Shown piece by piece: positions 1 through 7,327 of a stretch of 11,290 nucleotides of DNA. This DNA is from Legionellales bacterium UBA4759 (GTDB lineage: Bacteria; Pseudomonadota; Gammaproteobacteria; Legionellales; Legionellaceae): assembly GCA_002403515.1 (NCBI GenBank), contig DHHZ01000115.1:1-11290 (forward strand). Direction: 5' to 3'. Position 1 is the stretch's first letter. Each line of letters begins with the position of its first letter. Position numbers and translations under genes: made by a program. The notes beneath the pieces are model-generated. The model was given only the letters and a program-made list of their open reading frames with translations, made no database searches and had not been told where the DNA came from.

Positions 1-40
1 AACTACCTTGAAAAACACCGAAAGTGATTAATATTTTCAT
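1..40 (-). CDS. N-terminus of an unidentified protein, cut by the left edge
   Basis: Reading the minus strand, an ATG at 40-38 opens a frame of 13 codons (MKILITFGVFQGS) with no stop before the window ends. It is preceded by a strong Shine-Dalgarno sequence, AGGGAG (minus strand, 48-53), seven bases from the ATG. A well-formed sigma-70 promoter lies further upstream (118-146). The few visible residues are hydrophobic after Lys2 and could begin a signal peptide, but this is too short to assign function. The call rests on start, ribosome site and promoter lining up, not on homology. Confidence 0.5.
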   Translation of the reverse strand, partial: MKILITFGVFQGS

Positions 41-117
41 GATACTTCTCCCTAAAATTTTTCCCTTAAATCTTTATAGAAATCAATTTTTAAACAAAAA
101 AAGATATCTATGTATTA

Positions 118-146
118 TTTATAGGCAATCTTAAATAGGAAGTCAA
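118..146 (-). promoter_or_regulatory. Sigma-70 promoter for the gene at the left edge
   Basis: On the minus strand TTGACT (141-146) is followed after exactly 17 bases by TATAAA (118-123). Both hexamers match the consensus at five of six positions. Transcription would start near 111, giving a leader of about 70 bases before the ATG at 40. That leader is very A/T rich and I see no riboswitch-like structure in it. Confidence 0.55.
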
Positions 147-206
147 TTTGAGTCAGGGTTAAGATAGGGAATTTACAGTACTAAATAGTTGAAATTTTGA
201 TGTAAT

Positions 207-244
207 GGGTAAGGTTATGAATGCATATCTTTCAAACCCTACCC
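207..244 (-). other. Imperfect inverted repeat / hairpin
   Basis: GGGTAAGGTT (207-216) and AACCCTACCC (235-244) form a ten-pair stem around an 18-base loop. In the minus-strand RNA all ten positions pair (one G-U), whereas the plus-strand RNA has one A-C mismatch, so the structure favours the minus transcript. It lies 46 bases past the stop of the 291-716 gene and upstream of the next promoter, so it could be a 3' end or terminator structure. The usual run of U after the stem is missing, so its role is uncertain. Confidence 0.3.
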
Positions 245-290
245 AAAAAATGTGTCTCATGAACATTTACGATTTAATTATACCAATAAA

Positions 291-716
291 TTAACGGTTT
301 TTTTGACAACCTTGTCCATATGAAATAGCTAATTTGTTATCTTTGGATAACTTAAAGTAAACTTTTTTACATTCTACGCCCAATTCAGGGAATACTTCAT
401 CTTGACCTTCGTATTGGCCTCTGGTAGCAAGAATTTTAGAGACTTTGCTGTTGAGTTCTGTGCCGCGTGCGTTTTGAAAACGTGAGTAAATGCGAATAAA
501 TTTGTCATCTTCAGTACGAACAAAAAGGCCGACAGCTTCTTTATTAGCAACTTTTTCTGCGAATTCTGCGACCATTTGGTCAAAGTTTTGAACCTCGGCG
601 CTTAAATCTGGAATTTCTGAAGTTTTTGCAGGCTCAGTGGTTTGGGGCATTTCTGGGTTTTGTGCGAATGCACATGATATCGATAATAGTAACAATCCAA
701 GTAATGTTTTTTTCAT
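291..716 (-). CDS. Small exported protein of unknown function
   Basis: This gene encodes 141 residues. The N-terminus is a classical Sec signal peptide: MKK, then a leucine-rich core (about residues 5-14), with likely cleavage after AFA (Ala18). A serine/proline/threonine-containing linker follows to about residue 40, then a compact domain with an acidic helix (about 41-60) and a beta-rich section containing VGLFVRTEDDKFIRIYSRF. Two cysteines (116 and 137) in the mature part could form a disulfide in the periplasm. Cys15 is not in a good lipobox, so signal peptidase I processing is preferred. The start is supported by AAGGAG (minus strand, 723-728). It lies 53 bases downstream of the ankyrin gene on the same strand and may be co-transcribed with it. 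I do not recognise the family. Confidence 0.8.
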   Translation of the reverse strand: MKKTLLGLLLLSISCAFAQNPEMPQTTEPAKTSEIPDLSAEVQNFDQMVAEFAEKVANKEAVGLFVRTEDDKFIRIYSRFQNARGTELNSKVSKILATRGQYEGQDEVFPELGVECKKVYFKLSKDNKLAISYGQGCQKNR

Positions 717-769
717 ATCATTCTCCTTATTGATACAAGTTAGTATTTTTTTTACAAAAAAGCAAATTT

Positions 770-1753
770 TTAACGTAGTTTTGCACCAGGTCTTTGTATA
801 TAATCTTTATAAGTTTTGCCAAATAAATCTTTGTGATCGGGATTGGCGCCTTTCTCTAGTAAGTAATTAACAATTTCTGGGTGCTGGTACTCTGCAGCAA
901 GAATCAAGGGTGTTTTCAAATAATCATCTTGTATCTCAATCACACTATGTTCACAGCATTTTTTCATCAGATTTAATGAACCTTGTATGGCAATCATGTG
1001 TATCGGATATTGATGATTTTTCTGTAAGGGAATATTCGAAACAGCTGGATTGTCGAGCATCCAAGAGGCAATTTCTGGGGCATTTAAAATGGCCAAATGA
1101 ATAGGGTGGTTGCCATAATTATCAACCAACTCTTGATAATGAGGTTGCTCTCTACAAACTGATGCCAATAGTTCTGAAAATACAAGTGTTGTGGCCATGA
1201 TGTGAATCGGTGTTGTGCCTGAGTTATCAGGGTGTATCAATAACTCTGGGGCAAGCGCTATTAAACGTTTTGCAAATAACAGTTTGGTATTTTCGATATC
1301 AGCTGTTGTGAGTGTTGTTAAATACAAAGCATGATGAAGAGCGGTTTTATTTTCTTTATCCACTTTTGTCAAATCAACGCCTTGGGTAAGAAGCCATTCG
1401 AATGTTTGTGGATAGGCATAAAAACTAGCAATATGAAGTGGGGTTAAATGGTTTTTATCGAAACTATTTAAATCCATGGACATTTGACGAATATCATTTA
1501 AATAGCCTTTATATATGCCATACCAGAATAAGGGTATGCCACCAATCGAGTCCTCATGATTTTGTAATGCAGGCTGGAATACTTCAAGATAATCGCGAAG
1601 CACATGCAGATATTCAACATATTGTTGTTCGGGCGTACCATTAAAATGATATTGTTCACCGATATGGCTTTCGCACCAATTTTTTAATTTATCGAATTGT
1701 TCAGGGGTGTATTGGTTGCTCACGCCCAGGATTTGTAAAAAATTAGTCATCAT
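770..1753 (-). CDS. Ankyrin-repeat protein, candidate secreted effector
   Basis: This 327-residue protein has a roughly 95-residue N-terminal region without recognisable motifs, followed by about six ankyrin repeats to the C-terminus. Repeat cores are visible as TPLHIAS (104-110), TALHHAL (137-143), TPIHIMA (181-187), HPIHLAI (216-222), YPIHMIA (249-255) and TPLILAA (281-287). The last repeat is the most canonical (EIVNYLLEKGANPDHKD, 293-309). Ankyrin repeats bind proteins. In intracellular Legionellales, single ankyrin proteins without a signal peptide are often type IV effectors that act on host proteins, but no secretion signal can be proven here. There is no signal peptide or membrane segment. 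Two adjacent ATGs (1753 and 1750) follow AAGGAAA (minus strand, 1756-1762); the first is used here. A perfect TATAAT lies 25 bases upstream. The partner is unknown. Confidence 0.85.
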   Translation of the reverse strand: MMTNFLQILGVSNQYTPEQFDKLKNWCESHIGEQYHFNGTPEQQYVEYLHVLRDYLEVFQPALQNHEDSIGGIPLFWYGIYKGYLNDIRQMSMDLNSFDKNHLTPLHIASFYAYPQTFEWLLTQGVDLTKVDKENKTALHHALYLTTLTTADIENTKLLFAKRLIALAPELLIHPDNSGTTPIHIMATTLVFSELLASVCREQPHYQELVDNYGNHPIHLAILNAPEIASWMLDNPAVSNIPLQKNHQYPIHMIAIQGSLNLMKKCCEHSVIEIQDDYLKTPLILAAEYQHPEIVNYLLEKGANPDHKDLFGKTYKDYIQRPGAKLR

Positions 1754-1778
1754 TATTTCCTTGTCAAATGTCTTTTAA

Positions 1779-1784
1779 ATTATA
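1779..1784 (-). promoter_or_regulatory. -10 element of the ankyrin gene
   Basis: A perfect TATAAT on the minus strand ends 25 bases before the ATG at 1753. The surrounding ten bases GCGTATAATT (1778-1787) recur exactly before the helical-repeat gene at 7328, again 25 bases from its start. No consensus -35 is visible at 16-18 bases spacing, so an activator may be needed. It sits in the 59-base gap after the 1813-4824 gene. Confidence 0.45.
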
Positions 1785-1812
1785 CGCGTATTTGTACTAA
1801 TTGTATTGATTA

Positions 1813-4800
1813 TTAGATTCTAGGTTTTAATACTGCAACTCGTTCAACCGTTTCAATGGTTGCTGGTTGAGTTTTTAATATTTCAATCATAGAATCAACA
1901 TTGGTATTAATGGTTCTAAGATACCCGATATCTTCTGGGGATAACTCATGGGTGTGTTCTTTATTAAAATATGCTAAAAACCTGTCTTTAATGCTTTCTA
2001 TATTCATGTTAGGTACACGAACCCCAAGCTCAATGAGTCTTTTCAAACTGGCCAAAATCAGGTTTTGCTGTTCCACAGGAAGTTTTAAAAAATATTTAAA
2101 TTTTTTTGAACCCTCGGCGGGTTGAAAAATGGAATTAAATACTAATTCTCTTGAGGTCTGTCCTGGGGCAATGCGTCTGGCATTAAATGCTATCATTTTT
2201 CTAAATATTTTTGCTGACATTTGCATTTGAGTGTTATAAGACTGCTCTATTCCAGCAAGTTCTTGGGTTAACTTTTCTTTGACTCGTTGATTCAAAGGAA
2301 GACTTGGATTTTCAGGCACCAATTGTTCTAAAATGGCTATCTTTTGCGAAAAGCTCGCATTTTTGTCAACTGTTTGATTGCATAAGCGAAAAAGCGCATC
2401 AATTTCTTTTTCGATGAATAGACTTTGTTCTTTTAGGCTGGCTTTTTGAAATTCGGCGATATGTTCTTCACCGCCTAGCTTTTGATAATACTCGCGCAGT
2501 TTAGTTTCAATAATTTGCATATCTAAATGAGTCGCAGGAGAATCTGAAACATTACCGACAATTTGATTAAGCTCTGCAACTTGCTTTTTAATAAACTCTG
2601 CTTTTTCAACCAATGTCAATGCACTAAATTCCCTTGGATTATTGCCAGGTTCTTTCATTTTTTCAAAACAATCATTTAGATATTCATTTAAATCATCTAC
2701 AGTTCTGAGGGTGATATGTAGGCCAATATTTGAACTAAATTTATTCAGCCATCTATCAAATTTTTCATGAAATAATTGTTCTGAACTATCCTCATGTCCC
2801 AGCAACTCATTTAATTTTTGTTCAATGATTTCAAATTGTTCTTGATAATCTTTGCTTAAAAATTCAGAATTTTCTGAAGGTTTTATGAAAAACCTTGCAA
2901 GTACCTCCATATTCCTATCAAGTATTTGAACATTCTTAGCCAATGATGGGCTGGCAAGATTCATTTGTTGCAGGATTGGTGCTAGTTTTTCTTGAGCTTC
3001 AGAAATACTTTCCACCATATTATCTGAATTAAACGTGTTATCGGGTAATATTTTTTCTAGCGACTCTGTAATACTTTCAGTTAATTTTTCGATTTCCTTA
3101 TTTTGATTTCTTAAAGTAAGGCTATTGAAATACCGAAGTTCATCCTCAGGAACTTCATGGCCATGAAATCTTTCATATATATTGGTAAATTTTTCTGTAA
3201 ATTCATCATGTTTTTTCTTGTATTCTTCATGAATCAATTGAATATCGTGAGTATCATCCAATTTCATGATGATATTAATTTGGCTAAGCTCTTTTTGAAA
3301 TTTTTGTACATTTTTCAAGTTTAGAATTTGTTCATCCCTAATGGGTAAGGGCTCTTTCGAAAAATTGGGATATAAGTCTTGTAACTCCCTAGGGAGTCCT
3401 TTAAAAAAGGAGGTCTGCCTATTGAACTTATCTTGATACAATTGCTCAATGTTTTCTAAGTCACTGCAAGTGTTCATAGCTAAAGACATACTGGTCAAGC
3501 CTGCCAATTCCTGGGCTTTTCGTTGTATTTCTTGGACATAAGCATCAGAGTATTTTTCAACTTCTGCAGGGTCTATAAATTCTTTTTTAATGACGCCAAA
3601 AGTGATTTTTTCTTTTAGAATCCCTTGCCTTGAAATGATTTCTTGTTGAAAGCGATTTAATGGTGCCGGAGTATTTTCGAGTGTTTGGAGCCTTGTTTTT
3701 AATTCCTCAAGCGTTATTCTATCGCCAGGATTTGTTTTTAAACAATCCTTTAAGAGATTAAAAACATTCAAAGCATTGGGATGGTTGATATTTTTAGGGA
3801 AATATAAATTTAAAAGATTTAGACCAACAAAATAAACATACATCGCGTTTAAATTTAATGTTTGAGTAGAATTAAATTCTGGTGGTGTATAATTTCTTGT
3901 GTAGCAAAAGTGATAATCAGTATCGTATTCGTCAGCCGAAAATGTGGCATGAAAGGGAAGATAGGACTTGGTATCTAAAATTTTGAGTTCTTGGCTATCT
4001 GAAATCATAAAATTGGAGACCTTTGCATCAGGAAAGAGTATGCCTTGCTCTTCAAGTTTTTGAAAAAAAACCGTCATTTGTTGAAAATACGTGGTGCATT
4101 GAGATATCTCAGGGGCAGTTGTTGCGCAAGAAAGTTTAGAGTCTAAATTACCTTCTTGTAATAAAGGCATGACCTTGATGATGAAGTTTTGTTTGTTAGC
4201 TGGATATGCAACATAGGTTTGATAATAGTTTTGTACAAAATATTCAGGGTAGCGTTCTTCAAAACCTTGACTCAAGATTTCTTCATTAATTTTCATACTC
4301 AATGATAGGACAAAATCTGGCTCTGAAGGAGAATTCGGTTTTACTCGTAAAATTATATTATTCCCTGCGCTTAAAACTTTTATGTGACAATGGGTTAAAA
4401 CCTCTTTAATGCTTAAAGGTAATCTATTCAAACTTACTGTACTTGGTTTGGCAATATGAGCAATTAAATCAATGATTGAAGAGGCGCTTGTTCTTTGCAA
4501 AGCCTTGCCGAAGGTATCTGCATTCATGGGTGGTGTGACGGTAAATGGTGGTAAGAACTTCATTTCTTCTTGCTGCATTGCATCATTAATGGTTCCAAAT
4601 AGCTCGGATTCTCCACTCCAATTGGAGAGACTACAGGTATAGTTTTGTAACAATTTAGTGAATTTTTCTTGGACTTGCGGAAAAAATATTTCTTGTTCTT
4701 GAGGGGTTTTTGAATTGTAGTCCAGCACCAAAAGATTAAACTCTTCTATCTTCGGACGTAATTTACTTTCAATTGTTGTATTTCTGAATATTGTGCCTGC

Positions 4801-4824
4801 AAGAGGCAACGTAGGTAGTGGCAT
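1813..4824 (-). CDS. Divergent protein-kinase-like protein with long helical C-terminal region
   Basis: The product is 1003 residues. Residues ~145-385 follow the protein-kinase order: a post-hinge EGNLDSKL (224-231), a catalytic loop FPDAKVSNF (264-272, in place of HRDLKPxN, keeping Asp266, Lys268, Asn271), ILDTKSY (282-288, in place of DFG, keeping Asp284), TPPEF (313-317, APE-like) and a conserved Arg in PGDRITLEEL (366-375). A glycine-rich loop and a clear VAIK lysine are not visible. Residues ~390-1003 are predicted helical and repeat a module ending in F..LTL..Q...I.K (565-580, 733-747, 791-807). The last ~110 residues contain YFLKLPVEQQNL (911-922), shared with the upstream paralogue. 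It probably acts as a kinase or pseudokinase, perhaps an effector; substrate unknown. The start matches the paralogue's MPL start, with GGGA five bases upstream. Confidence 0.8.
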   Translation of the reverse strand: MPLPTLPLAGTIFRNTTIESKLRPKIEEFNLLVLDYNSKTPQEQEIFFPQVQEKFTKLLQNYTCSLSNWSGESELFGTINDAMQQEEMKFLPPFTVTPPMNADTFGKALQRTSASSIIDLIAHIAKPSTVSLNRLPLSIKEVLTHCHIKVLSAGNNIILRVKPNSPSEPDFVLSLSMKINEEILSQGFEERYPEYFVQNYYQTYVAYPANKQNFIIKVMPLLQEGNLDSKLSCATTAPEISQCTTYFQQMTVFFQKLEEQGILFPDAKVSNFMISDSQELKILDTKSYLPFHATFSADEYDTDYHFCYTRNYTPPEFNSTQTLNLNAMYVYFVGLNLLNLYFPKNINHPNALNVFNLLKDCLKTNPGDRITLEELKTRLQTLENTPAPLNRFQQEIISRQGILKEKITFGVIKKEFIDPAEVEKYSDAYVQEIQRKAQELAGLTSMSLAMNTCSDLENIEQLYQDKFNRQTSFFKGLPRELQDLYPNFSKEPLPIRDEQILNLKNVQKFQKELSQINIIMKLDDTHDIQLIHEEYKKKHDEFTEKFTNIYERFHGHEVPEDELRYFNSLTLRNQNKEIEKLTESITESLEKILPDNTFNSDNMVESISEAQEKLAPILQQMNLASPSLAKNVQILDRNMEVLARFFIKPSENSEFLSKDYQEQFEIIEQKLNELLGHEDSSEQLFHEKFDRWLNKFSSNIGLHITLRTVDDLNEYLNDCFEKMKEPGNNPREFSALTLVEKAEFIKKQVAELNQIVGNVSDSPATHLDMQIIETKLREYYQKLGGEEHIAEFQKASLKEQSLFIEKEIDALFRLCNQTVDKNASFSQKIAILEQLVPENPSLPLNQRVKEKLTQELAGIEQSYNTQMQMSAKIFRKMIAFNARRIAPGQTSRELVFNSIFQPAEGSKKFKYFLKLPVEQQNLILASLKRLIELGVRVPNMNIESIKDRFLAYFNKEHTHELSPEDIGYLRTINTNVDSMIEILKTQPATIETVERVAVLKPRI

Positions 4825-4850
4825 GTTAATCCCAAAAATACAATTTTCTT

Positions 4851-4865
4851 ATTTTAAATATAGAC
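4851..4865 (-). promoter_or_regulatory. Conserved upstream element / -10 of the 1813-4824 gene
   Basis: GTCTATATTTAAAAT on the minus strand ends 26 bases before the ATG at 4824. The identical 15 bases lie 25 bases before the start of the paralogue at 7215. TATATT inside it can serve as a -10. No good -35 is seen. It lies in the 54-base gap after the upstream kinase gene, so this gene may have its own promoter rather than depend only on read-through. Confidence 0.5.
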
Positions 4866-4878
4866 TATTTTTTATACT

Positions 4879-7215
4879 TTATGGATTTGTTCTTCTAGAA
4901 TAAGGCAGTAAAAAATTCTCTGAGAGGGCGGGTTGGGGAGGGTTTTTGTAGAGATAGGCAATGTTACGATATTTAAGCATCTTATCTAAAGAATTATTGA
5001 TCCCCTTAAGCGCAGCAATTAGATTATTTTGTTCAGAATTAATTATATTTTTAATATATTCTGATATCTGTTGATGAGGTAATTCTGGAAATTGTCGAGA
5101 TTTTTTAATAACCGCTAGGCATAAATTTTGATCTTTGATGGGTAACTTTAAAAAATTTTGAAATAATTGATCCTGTGGACTTTGGATTTTGAATAAATCC
5201 TTAAAAGTTTGGTATCTTATATTTTTTTCTTGGGAAATATATCGAACATAAAGCATAATCATCCAGGCTGGTAGATAGATGGACACATTTGTTAGAATGT
5301 AATACTGAGCCGCCATACTCATATTTTCATTACTACCATTTAGTGGTGTTTGCAGCTTAGATAAAGTTTCCTGATCAGAAGCTTTTTCGACAAAGTGACT
5401 TGATTGATAGCGTTTTTTTAATTTTTCTATTAATTGAAGATGTTTTTGTAAATTATGAAATTGACTAATTTTATCTTGAAAACTCATTTTCTCTGGATTG
5501 AATTGGGCATTTTTCAGTTGTTGTTCAATAAGCGACATACTTAATTCTGGTAAACCAAAATCATTTTTCAATTTAAGAATGATTTTTTCTTCAAGTTGTT
5601 TGATGCTGAGTTTTACGATTGAAAAGGGTTCTTCTTTTGGTAAATATGCATTGAAAATATCAAGATATTCTGTTCTTATTTGTTTATATTTTTCAAGTAC
5701 AATAATATCTTTTTCGCCCTTTAATGATATACCTAAAGTTCTCATTTCCATTTTAATCTCATCTATTTTAACTTTAATCTCAGCCCTTTGTTTTTTAAGA
5801 GTCATTTTTTTAAAATCGTTAAATGATGCTTCTCTACCTGGAAAATCCTCAAAATAAATCATTGAAAACGTTCTCAAATGTTCCTGGACTTTACTTTTAT
5901 AATGCTCATTTATTAATATACAATCATCGTATTTATTTGGTTGGTCATAATATTGACCAATCTCCTTCAATTGGTCTAATAAAGGTTTATAATTCAAAAT
6001 ATCTAATGTTTTAGGTTCTAGTGGCCAACCATTTACATAAGCTTCTTTTTGTTTTTTCATAAATTCTATTTGAAATTTATTTAATTTATCTTCTTTACCG
6101 AAGTCAGGGCTAGCTAATATGGTTTCTATTTCTTTTAAACTAGGTCTATTCTTGGGATGTTGATCACAACAACGTAATATCAATTTACAAACCTTGAATG
6201 CATTTTTATCATTAAGATGATTGGGGATATAATAATGCATCAAATTTGCACCAATGAAATACACGTATATTTTTTCACTATCTAAGTTTTCTTTGCCTTC
6301 CCACTCAGGTGGAAAATACCCATTAGAGTACCAAATAGTATGCTTTTTATGTAAATTTCTGAAGTTATCAGGAGTTTCATATGGTATATAAGCTTTAGTA
6401 TCGGCAATAATTAACTCATTGTTATCGCCTACCAGAAAATTTGCCGCTTTTGCATCAGTAAATAATATTTGATTTTCATGTAATTTTTGAAAAACAATCG
6501 ACATTTTAGAAAAATATTTCATGAATTCAGCAGGATCAGTTGTTCTTTTTAGTTTTTGATCCAAAGACCCCCCTTTCATAAAAGGTGTGACTTTAACATT
6601 GAAAAGTTTCTTTCCATCCATTGCATAAGTTTGAAAAAAGGTTTTTGAAAAATAACTGCTTTCCCTTTTTTTGAATTTTTGCATAGTATCTTCTTTGTTT
6701 TTGTGCAGATTAAAGGATAGAATGAATGGAGTTCCTCCGAATAAAGTATTAGGTGTAACTTTCATAATGTAATTATTTTGCTCACTTAATATCTCAAACT
6801 TATAATTTCTTTGAAGCTGATCCACTTTTGGGTCTCCTGAAGTTTTTATATTTTTAAGTCTTATTAATTGATTGATATTGAGTCTAGTTAATAATTCACT
6901 GAAATGTTCTGGAGAGGGGGAGGTATTGACTTGGCGAGTTGGCCGGGCATTTGTAAGACGAATGGATTCATTTTTTATTTCATCATTGATGCTACTAAAG
7001 AAATACTGCTCTTTTTCCCACCAAGCTTTGCCAAAGTTTATATGAGCAGCGATGGTGTTAAATTGAGCTTGAATATCTTTGATGGTTTCTTGAGTTGAGT
7101 TGTGATTGTGAATATTTACCAAACGATTATATTTATCAATAAGAGGAGTCAAGAGCCTCTCGGTTTCTTCATCTTTAAAATCTGTCGCACGAATTACAAT
7201 AGGGCTTAGGGGCAT
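4879..7215 (-). CDS. Divergent protein-kinase-like protein, tandem paralogue of the 1813-4824 product
   Basis: The product is 778 residues from the ATG at 7215. The frame extends upstream to 7329, but the MPL start aligns with the paralogue's start and follows the shared 15-base element, so 7215 is preferred. The kinase-like region shows NNYIMKV (147-153, possible ATP-lysine strand), KGGSLDQKL (214-222, post-hinge), a catalytic loop FTDAKAANF (252-260; Asp254, Lys256, Asn259), IADTKAY (270-276, D-T-K instead of DFG), FPPEW (301-305) and the conserved Arg in NRPSLKEIE (356-364). The C-terminal half is helical with modules FKKMTLKKQ (468-476) and VKLSIKQLEEKI (534-545), a hydrophobic stretch around residues 638-660, and the shared block NFLKLPIKDQNL (687-698). 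The catalytic and metal-binding residues are retained, so activity is plausible. There is no signal peptide at this start. Function and target are unknown; a host-directed effector is inferred from context only. Confidence 0.78.
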   Translation of the reverse strand: MPLSPIVIRATDFKDEETERLLTPLIDKYNRLVNIHNHNSTQETIKDIQAQFNTIAAHINFGKAWWEKEQYFFSSINDEIKNESIRLTNARPTRQVNTSPSPEHFSELLTRLNINQLIRLKNIKTSGDPKVDQLQRNYKFEILSEQNNYIMKVTPNTLFGGTPFILSFNLHKNKEDTMQKFKKRESSYFSKTFFQTYAMDGKKLFNVKVTPFMKGGSLDQKLKRTTDPAEFMKYFSKMSIVFQKLHENQILFTDAKAANFLVGDNNELIIADTKAYIPYETPDNFRNLHKKHTIWYSNGYFPPEWEGKENLDSEKIYVYFIGANLMHYYIPNHLNDKNAFKVCKLILRCCDQHPKNRPSLKEIETILASPDFGKEDKLNKFQIEFMKKQKEAYVNGWPLEPKTLDILNYKPLLDQLKEIGQYYDQPNKYDDCILINEHYKSKVQEHLRTFSMIYFEDFPGREASFNDFKKMTLKKQRAEIKVKIDEIKMEMRTLGISLKGEKDIIVLEKYKQIRTEYLDIFNAYLPKEEPFSIVKLSIKQLEEKIILKLKNDFGLPELSMSLIEQQLKNAQFNPEKMSFQDKISQFHNLQKHLQLIEKLKKRYQSSHFVEKASDQETLSKLQTPLNGSNENMSMAAQYYILTNVSIYLPAWMIMLYVRYISQEKNIRYQTFKDLFKIQSPQDQLFQNFLKLPIKDQNLCLAVIKKSRQFPELPHQQISEYIKNIINSEQNNLIAALKGINNSLDKMLKYRNIAYLYKNPPQPALSENFLLPYSRRTNP

Positions 7216-7240
7216 GATGTGTGCCAGTATCAACAGTATT

Positions 7241-7255
7241 ATTTTAAATATAGAC
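7241..7255 (-). promoter_or_regulatory. Conserved upstream element / -10 of the 4879-7215 gene
   Basis: GTCTATATTTAAAAT on the minus strand, 25 bases before the ATG at 7215, is identical to the element before the paralogue (4851-4865). It contains a TATATT -10 at 7247-7252. Flanking bases differ between the two copies, so the 15 bases stand out as conserved. The Shine-Dalgarno sequence of this gene is weak. Confidence 0.5.
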
Positions 7256-7296
7256 AAGTTTTCCAGAAAAACAGTGCTATAAATGAATTTTGTGCG

Positions 7297-7302
7297 TATA
7301 AT
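7297..7302 (+). promoter_or_regulatory. -10 element of the helical-repeat gene
   Basis: A perfect TATAAT ends 25 bases before the ATG at 7328, within GCGTATAATT, which also precedes the ankyrin gene. It lies inside the longer open frame that begins at 7283, which argues against that earlier start. With the opposing element at 7241-7255 it forms a divergent promoter region whose two -10 boxes are about 44 bases apart. Confidence 0.45.
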
Positions 7303-7327
7303 TACCGCATTTGCGGATTTGAAAATC

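Noticed and set aside
4851..4865. The shared element as a PmrA-type box (direct repeat of cTTAATatT)
   Set aside because: There is no pair of direct half-sites with the right spacing; only a -10-like core is clear.
5498..5857. Plus-strand frame of 119 codons opposite the upstream kinase gene
   Set aside because: It is antisense to a gene whose paralogue is conserved, has no ribosome site or recognisable domain, and has the composition expected of a shadow frame.
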